From Peristeroidobacter soli (GTDB lineage: Bacteria > Pseudomonadota > Gammaproteobacteria > Steroidobacterales > Steroidobacteraceae), in the NCBI RefSeq assembly GCF_004138485.1, contig NZ_RYEV01000011.1, positions 186,001 to 250,000 on the forward strand: a stretch of DNA of 64,000 bases. Direction: 5' to 3'. Numbering within the stretch: position 1 is the first letter of the stretch; each line of letters opens with the position of its first letter. Below are positions 26,264 to 36,123 of the stretch, piece by piece. The position numbers were made by a program, and so were the translations under genes. The notes beneath the pieces are model-generated. The model was given only the letters and a program-made list of their open reading frames with translations. It made no database searches and had not been told where the DNA came from.

Positions 26264-27238
26264 ATGGAAATGTATTCGGCTGCAGGGGAGAAAGCTCTGC
26301 CTGACACAACGGTGTCGGTGCGAGAGCTGTTCGGCCTCGACACTCTTCTGCGCGTGCCCGCGTTTTCGCAGGTGAGCGAACACGTGCCGGATATCGACAC
26401 CGCGTACCGCTTCGACAACGACACCACCCTCGCCATATTGGCGGGCTTTGCGCACAACCGGCGCGTTCTCGTGCAGGGCTTCCATGGCACCGGCAAGTCC
26501 ACCCACATCGAGCAGATCGCCGCTCGGTTGAATTGGCCTTGTCTGCGCGTCAATCTGGATAGTCATATCAGCCGTATCGATCTCATCGGCAGGGATGTGA
26601 TCGTCGTGAAGGATGGCAAGCAGGTGACGGAATACCGCGAGGGCTTACTGCCGTGGGCGCTTCAGCACGCCTGCGCACTCGTGTTCGACGAGTACGATGC
26701 CGGTCGGCCCGATGTGATGTTCGTGATCCAGCGAGTCCTGGAAGTGGAAGGCAAGCTCACCTTGCTCGATCAGAATCGCGTCATCCGGCCTCATCCGGCA
26801 TTCCGCCTGTTCGCGACGGCTAACACCGTGGGGCTCGGCGACACCACCGGCCTGTACCACGGCACGCAGTTGATCAACCAGGCGCAGCTGGATCGCTGGA
26901 ACATCGTCGCGACGCTCAATTACCTGCGGGAAGATGAAGAAGTTGCCATCGTCCTGGCCAAGGTGCCCTCGCTCGTTCAGCGACGCGATCTGGTGCGAGC
27001 CATGGTGGCGTTGGCGGGACTGACGCGCCAGAGCTTTGCCCAGGGAGATATCGCGACGGTCATGTCGCCGCGCACGGTCATTTCCTGGGCCGAGAACGTC
27101 GAGATCTTCGGTGACGCGGCTACCGCATTTCGCGTGTCGTTCTTCAATCGCTGTGATGAAGGGGATCGACCCGCCATCGCCGAGCTGTTTCAGCGTTGCT
27201 TCGATACGGAGCTAGCTGCGAGCGCCGTGCAGAGTTGA
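26264..27238 (+). CDS. CobS-like AAA+ ATPase
   Basis: A 324-residue AAA+ protein with strong resemblance to aerobic cobaltochelatase subunit CobS: VPDIDTAYRFDNDTTLAILAG-type N-terminus, Walker A GFHGTGKST at residues 72-80, Walker B LVFDEYDAG, and DQNRVIRPHPAFRLFATANT. ATG 26264 gives an N-terminus with a plausible GGGGTAG upstream. CobS and CobT normally work with CobN to insert cobalt into hydrogenobyrinate, but no CobN is in this window. In CO-dehydrogenase operons a MoxR-type AAA+ (CoxD) and a VWA protein (CoxE) mature the Mo site; here CobST lies beside XdhC and between two Mo-hydroxylase genes. A maturation role is therefore an attractive alternative. Confidence 0.85.
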   Translation: MEMYSAAGEKALPDTTVSVRELFGLDTLLRVPAFSQVSEHVPDIDTAYRFDNDTTLAILAGFAHNRRVLVQGFHGTGKSTHIEQIAARLNWPCLRVNLDSHISRIDLIGRDVIVVKDGKQVTEYREGLLPWALQHACALVFDEYDAGRPDVMFVIQRVLEVEGKLTLLDQNRVIRPHPAFRLFATANTVGLGDTTGLYHGTQLINQAQLDRWNIVATLNYLREDEEVAIVLAKVPSLVQRRDLVRAMVALAGLTRQSFAQGDIATVMSPRTVISWAENVEIFGDAATAFRVSFFNRCDEGDRPAIAELFQRCFDTELAASAVQS

Positions 27239-27280
27239 CGAGGAGTCATCGCATATAGCACGTGGCAGTTGCGAGCGATC

Positions 27281-29116
27281 ATGACCTTCGATCTTAACGT
27301 GGAGATATTCGAGCGTGCGACGACGCTTGCCGTTCGGTCGATCGCGCGGCAGCCAGAAGTGGCGGTGACATTTGCCGCGGAACCCGTCGGCGTGGCTCAA
27401 GGGCAGGTGAATCTCCCGCCTGTCTCTCGTCCTCCGTCTCGGACTGACATTGTTGTCATTCGCGGTATGGCGGATGCCTGTGCACTTCGTCTTCGTTACC
27501 ACGACCCGCAGATCCATGCACGATACGTGCGTGGAGATACTTTGGCTCGCGCGGCATTCGAGGCGCTCGAGCAATCGCGCTGCGAATCTCTGGGAGCACG
27601 GCGCTTTTCGGGTGTCGCTCACAATCTCAAGTACGTTCTTCAGGAGCATTGCAGGCAGCGCGCTCTTGATCGAGCTCGGTCCAGAGCCGAGGTGCCGTTG
27701 CTCGATGCGCTTCGCGTCATTGCCTTCCAAGTCTTCACTGGGGAAGTCTCGTCGTCGCCCGCCAAGCGCGCTGCCTCACTGTGGCGGGAATGGCTCGACG
27801 ATCGAGTGGCGCCATCGCCCTTGGGGCACTTGCCCAAGCTCCTTCATGACCAGGCGGCATTCGCAGCCGAAGCGTATCGGCTTCTCGAGTCGATGGGGCT
27901 GGATACCTCGCGGATCGAGAATGCCGATGACCGCACGAGTGAAGAGCAGAATTTCTTCGGTGCCGATCAACCGTCTCTCGATCCTGTGAATGCCGATGTT
28001 GCGAGGACGCCGGACGGTGGCTTCGTTAGTGAAGCGCAGGCGTTGGGGGAGCGCGCAGTCGAGCAGCAGCCATCGATCGAGGACGCAGATGGCGACTCGT
28101 TCGCTCATGAGCCGGCTGCGCCGGGCCATCAGGGAGAGTCCGTCGGCGGACCCCGCACGAGTTATCGTGCCTTTACCACACGATATGACGAGATCGTCGC
28201 GGCCGCCGAGCTTTGTGACGGCCGCGAGTTGCTGCAGCTTCGACAGCAGCTCGATCAACAGCTGCGTCCTATCGAATCGGTGACCGCGCGTCTGGCGAAT
28301 CGCCTGCTGCGTCAGCTGATGGCCCAACGAGCGTACAGTTGGGATTTCGAAGTCGAGGAGGGTGTCCTCGATGCGGGGCGTTTGGCGCGTATCGTGGCCG
28401 CTCCGCTATATCATCTGCCTTACAAACGTGAGAAGCAGATCGACTACCGCGATACCGTGGTGAGTCTGTTGATCGACAACTCGGGTTCCATGAGTCGGCG
28501 GCCCATTGCGCTCGCCGCCCTTTCCGCGGAGTTGCTCGCGCGTACGCTCGAGCGCGGCGGTATCAAGGTCGAGATTCTGGGGTTTACGACTACCGCGCGT
28601 AAAGGCGGGCGGTCACGCGATGATTGGCGGAAGCGTGGCGAGCCACGCCTTCCCGGACGGCTGAACGATCTACGACACATCGTCTATAAATCAGCCGATG
28701 AGCCCTGGCGACGAGCACGGCGCAACCTTGGATTGATGCTTCGTGAGGGGCTGCTGAAGGAGAATATCGATGGCGAGGCGTTGTTGTGGGCGCATCGGCG
28801 GCTCATCGCCCGACCCGAGCAACGACGGATCCTGATGATGATCTCCGATGGCGCGCCGGTCGATGACGCAACGCTCTGCGTCAACCCCGGCAACTATTTG
28901 CAGGAGCATCTTCGCGCGGTCATCGGCTGGATCGAGGCGCAGTCCGATATCGAGCTGATGGCGATCGGCATCGGTCATGACGTCTCGCGTTACTACAAAC
29001 GGGCTGTAACCATCAGGGATGTGGAGCGACTTCCCCTGGTGCTGCTGGAGCAGCTCATCGAGCTGTTCGACGAGCGCCGCTCAGGTCGCAACGCCCGCCG
29101 ACACCTCAAGAAGTAG
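27281..29116 (+). CDS. CobT-like VWA-domain protein
   Basis: A 611-residue protein with a variable acidic middle (about residues 210-300) and a C-terminal CobT/VWA domain. The MIDAS motif is D399-N-S401-G-S403 in [46 protein letters not shown] and [12 protein letters not shown] match cobaltochelatase CobT. It follows cobS-like by 42 nt; ATG 27281 is chosen over TTG 27269. The last 11 bases overlap the convergent xdhC gene. Either it is half of a cobalt chelatase whose CobN is elsewhere, or it acts with the AAA+ partner in maturing the Mo hydroxylases, as CoxE does with CoxD. Confidence 0.83.
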   Translation: MTFDLNVEIFERATTLAVRSIARQPEVAVTFAAEPVGVAQGQVNLPPVSRPPSRTDIVVIRGMADACALRLRYHDPQIHARYVRGDTLARAAFEALEQSRCESLGARRFSGVAHNLKYVLQEHCRQRALDRARSRAEVPLLDALRVIAFQVFTGEVSSSPAKRAASLWREWLDDRVAPSPLGHLPKLLHDQAAFAAEAYRLLESMGLDTSRIENADDRTSEEQNFFGADQPSLDPVNADVARTPDGGFVSEAQALGERAVEQQPSIEDADGDSFAHEPAAPGHQGESVGGPRTSYRAFTTRYDEIVAAAELCDGRELLQLRQQLDQQLRPIESVTARLANRLLRQLMAQRAYSWDFEVEEGVLDAGRLARIVAAPLYHLPYKREKQIDYRDTVVSLLIDNSGSMSRRPIALAALSAELLARTLERGGIKVEILGFTTTARKGGRSRDDWRKRGEPRLPGRLNDLRHIVYKSADEPWRRARRNLGLMLREGLLKENIDGEALLWAHRRLIARPEQRRILMMISDGAPVDDATLCVNPGNYLQEHLRAVIGWIEAQSDIELMAIGIGHDVSRYYKRAVTIRDVERLPLVLLEQLIELFDERRSGRNARRHLKK

Positions 29117-30161
29117 GCGGCTGGTAGGCCGAGCCTTTGAACACGAAAGCATGCACCTGCGAGACGATGGCAAGCGCAATGGACTCCGGTGTTCGACCGC
29201 CGAGCGCAAATCCCACCGGGCTATGCAAGCGAGAACGCAGTCGCTGCGCCAGATTGCCAAGATCATTCATCAACTGCTGGCGCCGCCGGGCCGGGCCGAG
29301 CAGGCCGACGTAAGGAATATTGGCATGCGCGAGCGTTCGCAAGTGAACCAAGTCCGACGGTAGATGGTGACTCATCACGACCGCAGCCGAGAAGCTCGCG
29401 AGATCGATGTTCTCGCCGACGCGATCGGTCGGGGTGAGCACAACGTTCTCGGCAGCGGGAAAATGCGATGCCTGGGCATAGGCTGGACGGTGGTCTGCAA
29501 GTGTGACTTTCCATCCCAGGCGCGCGGCGAAATCGACGACGGGGATGGCATCGGGCCCGGCGCCGAGCAGCAGCAGACGTGGCGGAAGCCATAACGGCAG
29601 CGCGAACAGTTTCCACGAAGGAGAGATTGAGCTCGCCCACCCCGTCTCGGCGCGCTCCGCGGCGTCCTGTAACGCGAAGTGAACCTGATCTCCTTGTGTT
29701 CCATTGGGAACCACGACGGTTCCGACGGGCGTATTCGTGTCCGCTGATTCGGTGACGATGCCGACAGCGGTCCGGGTGTGACTGAGCAGTGCCTGGCTGA
29801 GGTGTGCCAGAGGCTGCCATTGTGTGTCCGGCCCGACCCGCAGCAGCAACACTTCCATGGCTCCTTCGCATCCCAGTCCGATGCCCCACAGTGCATCGTC
29901 CGTCCCGCGCGTATCGTATGTCACGAGCTTGGGCTCGCCGGTGTCTATCACTCGTCGGGCATGATGCCCGAGGTCGCCTTCGAGGCAGCCGCCTGAAATC
30001 AACCCGGCATACTCTCCGCTGGCCGCGATGAGAATGAGCGCCCCTGGTTTGCGGTACGTCGAGCCGATGGTGTTTATGAGCACGCCCAGCGCAACGGCGC
30101 GGCCGGCATCGCGTTCACGCTCGAACAGAGGCAGCAGAGGATCCAGGGGGGCGTTATGCAT
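29106..30161 (-). CDS. XdhC/CoxI-family Mo-hydroxylase maturation factor
   Basis: A 351-residue protein with the XdhC_CoxI N-terminal domain ([12 protein letters not shown] with its conserved Cys) and a C-terminal Rossmann-type domain ([15 protein letters not shown]). Proteins of this family bind the molybdenum cofactor, help sulfurate it and insert it into xanthine-dehydrogenase-type apoproteins. It is convergent with the cobT-like gene (11-bp overlap) and 37 nt downstream of the second acyl-CoA dehydrogenase on the same strand. It supports the reading of coxL 1 and 2 as sulfurated Mo hydroxylases. Confidence 0.87.
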   Translation of the reverse strand: MHNAPLDPLLPLFERERDAGRAVALGVLINTIGSTYRKPGALILIAASGEYAGLISGGCLEGDLGHHARRVIDTGEPKLVTYDTRGTDDALWGIGLGCEGAMEVLLLRVGPDTQWQPLAHLSQALLSHTRTAVGIVTESADTNTPVGTVVVPNGTQGDQVHFALQDAAERAETGWASSISPSWKLFALPLWLPPRLLLLGAGPDAIPVVDFAARLGWKVTLADHRPAYAQASHFPAAENVVLTPTDRVGENIDLASFSAAVVMSHHLPSDLVHLRTLAHANIPYVGLLGPARRRQQLMNDLGNLAQRLRSRLHSPVGFALGGRTPESIALAIVSQVHAFVFKGSAYQPPTS

Positions 30162-30198
30162 TGCCGGTTACCAGACCGATCACAAAAGGGCGCGACGA

Positions 30199-31344
30199 TT
30201 ATGCGGCGAGCGGACCGCCCAGCGCTGCCAGTCGCTTCAGGTGGAAGTCCGCGTCCCCGAACGTGCTATCGATCATCGTCAGGCGTTTGAAGTAGTGTCC
30301 GATGCGCGCCTCCATGGTCAGACCGATGCCGCCATGAAGCTGGACGGATTGTTGACCGATGAACCTGGCCGATCGCCCGATTTGCACCTTGGCGGACGCC
30401 ACGGCTTTGCTTCGCTCGCCGGGCTCCAGTTCGGTGGCCATGGCGGCGTACATGGCGATGCCGCGGGCCTGTTCGAGCGCGACGAACATATCCGCGGCTC
30501 GGTGCTGTAAGGCTTGGAACGATCCGATGGCCGCGCCGAACTGCCGACGGGTCTTGAGATATTCCACCGTGATTTTCAGTGCCTCGTCCATGGCGCCGAC
30601 GGCCTCGCAACACAATGCAATCCGGGCTTCATCGACCACCCGTTCGATCATTGGAAGCGCATTTTCCGGATTGCCAATAACAGCATCCGGGCCGACCTCG
30701 ACACCTGCAAAGGAGATGTCGGCGGCGCGCATCGAATCCTGGGTCGAATAGCCTTTGACCGTGACGCCCGGTGCGTCGGCAGGCACGAGAAACGCGCCGA
30801 TGCCTTTGTGGTCGCGATGAGAACCAGCCGTGCGCGCGGTGACTACCAGTGTCGAGGCGCTATCCCCGTGCCACACTACATACTTCTGGCCGTCGAGGAT
30901 GTAGCCGGCGCCCGTGCGCTTTGCTGTGCTGGTCACGTCATTGAGATCGTCGCGCGAGTGCTTCTCGAGCTGAGCGAACGCCATGGTTTTCGAGCCGTCG
31001 ATGAGGCTCGGCACGTAAGCCGCACGCTGTGCATCCGTCCCGCCGTGCCTCAGAAATCCGCCAGCCACCACGATGGAGGTGAGGTAGGGCTCCAGGCACA
31101 GTGCCCGGCCCAGCGCCTCCATGATGATCATCGTCTCGATGGGCCCGGCGCCGATGCCGCCATCCGCCTCGGCGAAAGGGGCCGCGAGCAGTCCCTGGTC
31201 GGCAAACTGCTTCCACACCGGCTCGCTCCAGCCCTTCGGTTGTGCCGCCGCAGCTTTGCGTTGTGTAAAGCCATACTGATCGCTCAGCAGACTCTCGACG
31301 CTGTCCTTGAGCAGGCGCTGCTCGTCGGTGAAATCAAAATCCAT
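30199..31344 (-). CDS. Acyl-CoA dehydrogenase, copy 2
   Basis: A 381-residue acyl-CoA dehydrogenase-family protein starting MDFDFTDEQRLLKDSVESLL, with LEKHSRDDLND in place of the usual SEP-type substrate loop and a C-terminal LHGGIGLTMEARIGHYFKR. The YGGTNEIQR ending seen in copy 1 is absent. In steroid-degrading bacteria such divergent proteins pair with a canonical dehydrogenase into alpha2beta2 enzymes, so pairing with the product of 23724-24908 is plausible. It is transcribed opposite to that gene, leading into xdhC. ATATGACATTAG at 31370 lies just upstream of the start. Confidence 0.85.
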   Translation of the reverse strand: MDFDFTDEQRLLKDSVESLLSDQYGFTQRKAAAAQPKGWSEPVWKQFADQGLLAAPFAEADGGIGAGPIETMIIMEALGRALCLEPYLTSIVVAGGFLRHGGTDAQRAAYVPSLIDGSKTMAFAQLEKHSRDDLNDVTSTAKRTGAGYILDGQKYVVWHGDSASTLVVTARTAGSHRDHKGIGAFLVPADAPGVTVKGYSTQDSMRAADISFAGVEVGPDAVIGNPENALPMIERVVDEARIALCCEAVGAMDEALKITVEYLKTRRQFGAAIGSFQALQHRAADMFVALEQARGIAMYAAMATELEPGERSKAVASAKVQIGRSARFIGQQSVQLHGGIGLTMEARIGHYFKRLTMIDSTFGDADFHLKRLAALGGPLAA

Positions 31345-31932
31345 TGCGCAGCTCCCGATTGCCGGCTCGATATGACATTAGTTTCATTTTCGCCGTCGAG
31401 GGCGCTTCTCGGGTAAGACCGACGAGGTGCGTGGTGGGCATCTTCGTGCCTGGGAAAGTTGGTGCAGGGGCCATTACGACGTCAATCATGGACTAAGCTC
31501 GGTCTGAGATTCAGGTCATCCAGGCAATGAGGAGCGGGAGTGCAGTGCTGAAAACAGCACGATGTGCACATAGTGGACCATAGAGCCGTCGGTCACGACG
31601 GTCAAGTGGCGTAGCTTTCGGGTGCTGCGAATCGGTGCACGGCCCGGTCGCGGGCGTCAGCGGACCGGCGAGAGGAGTAGGGATTCGCGATGATTTTCCG
31701 GCCGGAATTCGCTGGGCAATCCACTCTCCCGGAGCGCGTCCACGGCGGCCTTGACCGCCGTGTCGATCCGCCCTAGCATCGAATATGTGAACAGCGTGCT
31801 GAATATCGTCATCCCCGTGAGCCCCGGCGTCGCCTCGACGGCGCAGTCGAAAGTGCACGTCTGCGACGATCACGACTCAATTGAAGGGGAGGTCGAAGGC
31901 GTGCGTGGTGTGTGCGAGGCGGGTAGCCGCCG
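31345..31932. other. Divergent control region between acyl-CoA dehydrogenase 2 and the coxL 2 operon
   Basis: About 590 bases with no supported gene; short frames on both strands lack ribosome sites and family features. It holds the promoter-operator at 31751-31803 facing coxL 2, leaving a leader of about 145 nt, and an AATGTCAT element (reverse strand, about 31372-31380) near the dehydrogenase start that resembles the elements at 9688 and 13783. Confidence 0.55.
31751..31803 (+). promoter_or_regulatory. Promoter plus palindromic operator (site 4) of the coxL 2 operon
   Basis: TTGACC (31751-31756), a 17-nt spacer, TAGCAT (31774-31779), and ATGTGAAC-AGC-GTGCTGAA (31785-31803) starting 11 nt after the first -10 base. 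It precedes the longest co-directional run in the window. Confidence 0.72.
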
Positions 31933-34326
31933 ATGAAGATCCATTCCCGCACCGATGCGAGCGCACCCTTGGTGGGTCAGCCGGTCCTGCGCCGCGAAGA
32001 CGCCAGATTCCTCACCGGTCGCGGTTGCTATGTCGACGACCTCAAATTGCCAGGTATGGTGCACGCGGCGGTGTTGCGCAGTACCTTGGCGCATGGCCGA
32101 GTGAACAAGATCGATACTCGGGCGGCACTGGCACACCCCGGCGTGCTCGCGGTGATCACTGCCAAAGATCTCGAAGGCGTGGCCTCCAAAATTCCGATGC
32201 CCGAGTACATGACGTTACCGGGCTATGAGCGATACCTCCAATGGCCGATCGCGACCGATACCGTGCGCTACGTCGGTGAGCCGATTGCCATCGTCGTCGC
32301 CGAGAATCGCTACATCGCTGAAGACGCGCTGGAGCTCATCGATTTGAACATCGAGGAGCGTCCGGCGGTCACTACGATCGATCAGGCGCTGCGTAACGAA
32401 GTGCTGGTGCACGAGCAAGCAGGCACAAATCTCGCATCAAACTACTATGTGAAGCGAGGAGACGTCGACGCCGCGTTCGCCTCTGCGTACTACACGCGTA
32501 AGGAGATCCTTCGTTGTCACCGGCACACGGGGATGCCGCTGGAAACCCGCGGCTACCTGGCTCAGTGGGATGAGTCAACGGGTGTGCTCACGTGTTGGGG
32601 AGCTTCAGCGATCCCACGCAGAACGCGCGATCGGCTCGCCGAGATGCTGCGGATGGACCGCGAAAAGATTGTCTATGTCGAGAACGACACCGGCGGCAAT
32701 TTCGGTGTGCGCGGTCATTTCTATCCGGAAGATCTGCTCATCGCGTTCCTGGCGATGAAGTTGAAACGGCCCGTCAAATACATCGAGGATCGACGCGAGC
32801 ACATTCTCGCTACCAAGCACTCGCGCGAGCAGAGCTGCGAAGTCGAGCTGGCGATCAACCAGGACGGCACGATCGCGGGCATGCGTGCCCGCTTGTTCAC
32901 CGATCTTGGTGCATATGCGGGCGGCGGCGGCGGCGCGGTCGTGCCGGCAAAGACCGCACAGTTCATTCCCGGACCGTACAAGATCGACAATTACGCCTGC
33001 GAAGTGAACGTCGTCGTCACGAACAAGACACCCATTGGCACCTACCGAGGGCCAGGGCGGTACGAAGGCTATTTCTTTTGTGAGCGCATTTTCGACCTCG
33101 CGTGCGCCGATCTGGGACTGGATCCGATCGAGTTCCGGCGCAAGAATCTCATTCGCGCCGAACAGATGCCCTACAACGGTGGCAAGCTCGTGCCGTTCTC
33201 CCCGGAGAGCGACTATGACACCGGCGACTACCATCGAACGCTCACTCGCGCGCTGGAGCTCTTCGACTACGACAACCTCAAGTCGAAGTCCGGCACGTTG
33301 ATCGACGGCAAGTGGCATGGCGTGGCGGTGTGCTGCTACCTGGACTCGACGGGCATGGGGCCGTCGGAGGATGCCCGCTGTGTCGTCAAGTCGCCAACCG
33401 AGGTCGAGGTGTACGTCGGATCGTCGAGCTCGGGCCAGGGCTTGGAAACGAGCATGGCCCAGATCGCTGCCGACCAACTCGGCCTGCCCTACGATTCCTT
33501 CCGTATATTTCATGGCAGCACCCACTATGTCGAAAACGGCAATGGCCATGGTCATAGTCGTAATGCCGTGCAGGGTGGCAGTGCTGTCTTCATCGCCGCG
33601 AACAATCTGATCGCTGAAATCCTGAGCCTGGCATCGCTTCGCTACAACGAAGCGCGAGACAACCTCGAGTACCGCGGCGGCGCGATCTTTCGGAAGGGTG
33701 AGTCCGAGCCGGTTGCGACATTCGAGCAGCTCGTACAGTCCGCTCAAGCGACCGATACGATCGACCGACTGCAGGCAACCGGAACCTACAAGAACAGCGC
33801 CCTCACTTATAGTTACGGCGCGCAGGCCGCTCATGTGGCCGTCGACCCGGAGACCGCCATGGTCGACGTGGTCCGCTTCCTGACCGTCGAGGATATCGGC
33901 AGGGCCATCAATCCGATGATCGTCCATGGGCAGACCATCGGTGCCTCGCTGCAAGGCTTGAGCGGCACCTTCCTGGAAGAGTTCGTGTACGACGAGACAG
34001 GGCAGATCCTCACCGGCAGTCTCGCCGATTATCTGGTTGCCACGGCAACGGACTTTCCGAGCCTCGAGGCCGAAACGCTCGAGGAAGCGCGTTCGAAACT
34101 CAACCCGCTGGGTGTCAAGGGTGCGGGGGAGGGGGGCATCTCGGCGACCGGAGCGGTGCTGGCAAATGCGGTGTCGAATGCGCTCGCGTCCATCGGTGTG
34201 CGAGTCAATGACTTGCCTATCTCGCCCAATAATCTGTCGCGCTTGATTCGTGATGCCAAGGCGTCCAAAGCCACTGGAGCGCCGGTGGGCGAAAGCGTCA
34301 GACTCAGCATCAGTCATGGAATCTGA
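31933..34326 (+). CDS. Molybdenum hydroxylase large subunit, copy 2 (CoxL/xanthine-dehydrogenase family)
   Basis: A 797-residue paralogue of the product at 9772-12171, colinear along its length. It has LVGQPVLRREDARFLTGRG at the N-terminus, GGNFGVRGHFYPED, GQGLETSMAQIAADQLG, GHGHSRNAVQGGSAVF and catalytic E733 in GAGEGG. The active-site loop is GTYRGPGRYEG, excluding a true CO dehydrogenase. ATG 31933 has GAGGCGGG upstream. It heads a run with its own transporter, NicX, medium and small subunits, amidohydrolase and monooxygenase. A complete enzyme would be this subunit with CoxM (38348) and CoxS (39229). Predicted role: hydroxylation next to nitrogen on a heteroaromatic ring. Confidence 0.88.
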   Translation: MKIHSRTDASAPLVGQPVLRREDARFLTGRGCYVDDLKLPGMVHAAVLRSTLAHGRVNKIDTRAALAHPGVLAVITAKDLEGVASKIPMPEYMTLPGYERYLQWPIATDTVRYVGEPIAIVVAENRYIAEDALELIDLNIEERPAVTTIDQALRNEVLVHEQAGTNLASNYYVKRGDVDAAFASAYYTRKEILRCHRHTGMPLETRGYLAQWDESTGVLTCWGASAIPRRTRDRLAEMLRMDREKIVYVENDTGGNFGVRGHFYPEDLLIAFLAMKLKRPVKYIEDRREHILATKHSREQSCEVELAINQDGTIAGMRARLFTDLGAYAGGGGGAVVPAKTAQFIPGPYKIDNYACEVNVVVTNKTPIGTYRGPGRYEGYFFCERIFDLACADLGLDPIEFRRKNLIRAEQMPYNGGKLVPFSPESDYDTGDYHRTLTRALELFDYDNLKSKSGTLIDGKWHGVAVCCYLDSTGMGPSEDARCVVKSPTEVEVYVGSSSSGQGLETSMAQIAADQLGLPYDSFRIFHGSTHYVENGNGHGHSRNAVQGGSAVFIAANNLIAEILSLASLRYNEARDNLEYRGGAIFRKGESEPVATFEQLVQSAQATDTIDRLQATGTYKNSALTYSYGAQAAHVAVDPETAMVDVVRFLTVEDIGRAINPMIVHGQTIGASLQGLSGTFLEEFVYDETGQILTGSLADYLVATATDFPSLEAETLEEARSKLNPLGVKGAGEGGISATGAVLANAVSNALASIGVRVNDLPISPNNLSRLIRDAKASKATGAPVGESVRLSISHGI

Positions 34327-34386
34327 CTGTTATCGAACCACCATGTCCGCTGGCCGTGACATGCTTGGAGACAAAAAGGCAGCTTT

Positions 34387-35223
34387 GTGAAAGTGATGAC
34401 CATACCTTCTCGCGATGTCAGACCCAGTGCGTCGCCTGGGCAACCCGCAATGGCGGCCGCGGGGGCGAGTGAGATCCTGCGTGTCGATGATATGTCGGTG
34501 GTCTATCCGAGCAGCCGAGGACCGATCTCGGCCGTCTCGAATCTATCGATGAGTATGAACGCCGGCGAGTTCGTGTCCATTCTCGGGCCCTCGGGTTGTG
34601 GCAAGTCGACTCTGCTGAACGTACTTGCCGGTTTGCAGAAGGCATCCAGTGGGCAGGCGTCGCTGTTCGGTAAGCCCGTTGACGGTCAACCCCACCGAAA
34701 CATCGGCATCGTATTTCAGCAGGCCAGGCTGTTGCCATGGCTGACGGTGCTCGAGAACATTTTCATTCCTATCGATGCCATGCGACTGAAGCGGGCAGAC
34801 TACCTCGACCGCGCGCATGCCCTGTTGAAGCTCGTGGGCTTGCCGAAGTTTGCCAAGCACTATCCGGATGAGTTGTCCGGAGGAATGCAGCAGCGCGTCG
34901 GGTTGGCCAGGTCAATGATCCACGATCCAAAACTGATTCTGATGGATGAGCCCTTCGCTGCGCTCGATGCCATGACACGCGAGCGTATGTCGGTTGAATT
35001 GCAGGAGATCCTTGGTAAGAGCAAGCAGAGCGTATTGTTCATTACGCACAGTATTCCCGAAGCCGTGTTTCTTTCGGATCGGGTCCTCATGATGTCCTCA
35101 TCGCCGGGACGGTTCATCGAGGAAGTCCATGTGCCACTCAAGCGGCCGCGCGCCCTCGACGCCATGGCTTCTGGTGAGTTTGCGGAACTGTGCGGTCGCC
35201 TGCGCAAGCTGTACAAGCACTGA
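34387..35223 (+). CDS. ABC transporter ATP-binding protein (SsuB/TauB/NrtD type)
   Basis: A 278-residue nucleotide-binding subunit. Walker A is GPSGCGKST, the signature LSGGMQQRVGLARS, Walker B LILMDEPFAALD, and the switch His lies in FITHS. The pattern FQQARLLPWLTVLENI is typical of the nitrate/sulfonate/taurine importer group. GTG 34387 (AAGG at about 8 nt) or ATG 34396 may start it. It powers uptake with the permease 11 nt downstream and the solute-binding protein at 37192. Placement inside the operon suggests the pathway substrate is imported as a small anionic or heteroaromatic molecule. Confidence 0.9.
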   Translation: MKVMTIPSRDVRPSASPGQPAMAAAGASEILRVDDMSVVYPSSRGPISAVSNLSMSMNAGEFVSILGPSGCGKSTLLNVLAGLQKASSGQASLFGKPVDGQPHRNIGIVFQQARLLPWLTVLENIFIPIDAMRLKRADYLDRAHALLKLVGLPKFAKHYPDELSGGMQQRVGLARSMIHDPKLILMDEPFAALDAMTRERMSVELQEILGKSKQSVLFITHSIPEAVFLSDRVLMMSSSPGRFIEEVHVPLKRPRALDAMASGEFAELCGRLRKLYKH

Positions 35224-35234
35224 GGTCAGATGTA

Positions 35235-36077
35235 ATGAGTGACTCCACTAACACGGTCGCACTTACTGCGCATAATCAGACGACGCCATCGTTCTACAGC
35301 TTCGAACGGATCTCCTCGGTCCTGTATCCGACGATCACGCTGGCCGCGCTCCTGATCATCTGGCAGACATCGGTCGCATACTTCAATGTCCCGCAGTACA
35401 TCTTTCCGAGCCTGACCGACGTGCTGCGCGAGCTATGGGTTGGTTTCGTCGATGGCGGTACGCTGTATCCTCATCTTGCCTACACGCTGAAGTCGGCATT
35501 GACGGGATATCTCCTCGGCTGCGGTGCCGCTATCGTCGTAGGAGCGCTGCTTGCCGAATCGCGTGCGTTCGAGAAGTTCGTCTATCCGCTCATCATCGGC
35601 CTGCAGTCGACACCGAAGATTGCGATCGCGCCCTTGTTGATGGTGTGGTTGGGTTACGGTTTGTCCTCCAAGATCGCAATGGTGGCCATGATGTGCTTCT
35701 TCCCGTTGTTCGTGAACACGGTGCAGGGCATCCGTCAGACCGATCCCGCGTTGTTGAACATGATGCGGGCGTTCTCGGCGCCGACCTGGCTGACGTTCTT
35801 TCGCGTCAAGATGTTTGCCGCGACGTCGAACATCTTCGCGGGCTTGCAGATCACCATCGTGTTCGCGTTTATCGGTGCCATCGTGAGTGAGTTCCTGGGC
35901 TCCTCCGAAGGCCTGGGTTATTTGATTCAGTCCGCGATGGCGAATTTCAACACGCCAGTGATGTTCGCAGCGATCGTCACGCTGATCGCGCTGTCTTTGA
36001 TAGGAACCGCTTTCGTCCAGTGGGTACACCGTAAGGTCGCCTTTTGGGACCGCACGATGCGGAACAAAGGCCGCTGA
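35235..36077 (+). CDS. ABC transporter permease (SsuC/TauC type)
   Basis: A 280-residue inner-membrane protein with six or so hydrophobic segments. The EAA-loop region reads NMMRAFSAPTWLTFFRVKMFAATSNIFAGL, the coupling helix to the ATPase. The C-terminal GLGYLIQSAMANFNTP block is typical of the SsuC/TauC group. ATG 35235 follows GAGG; it sits 11 nt after the ATPase stop. It forms a homodimeric channel with that ATPase. Confidence 0.9.
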   Translation: MSDSTNTVALTAHNQTTPSFYSFERISSVLYPTITLAALLIIWQTSVAYFNVPQYIFPSLTDVLRELWVGFVDGGTLYPHLAYTLKSALTGYLLGCGAAIVVGALLAESRAFEKFVYPLIIGLQSTPKIAIAPLLMVWLGYGLSSKIAMVAMMCFFPLFVNTVQGIRQTDPALLNMMRAFSAPTWLTFFRVKMFAATSNIFAGLQITIVFAFIGAIVSEFLGSSEGLGYLIQSAMANFNTPVMFAAIVTLIALSLIGTAFVQWVHRKVAFWDRTMRNKGR

Positions 36078-36123
36078 GCTCATTTCAATACGGAACGCCG
36101 GATAACGTTGGTCGGAGTTGCAC

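Noticed and set aside
26264-29116. A complete cobaltochelatase operon
   Set aside because: CobN is not encoded in the window and no other cobalamin gene is adjacent, so only CobS/CobT-like identity is claimed.
31511-31873. Minus-strand open frame of 120 codons in the coxL 2 control region
   Set aside because: No ribosome site, no recognisable domain, low-complexity Arg/Ala composition, and it overlaps the promoter-operator.
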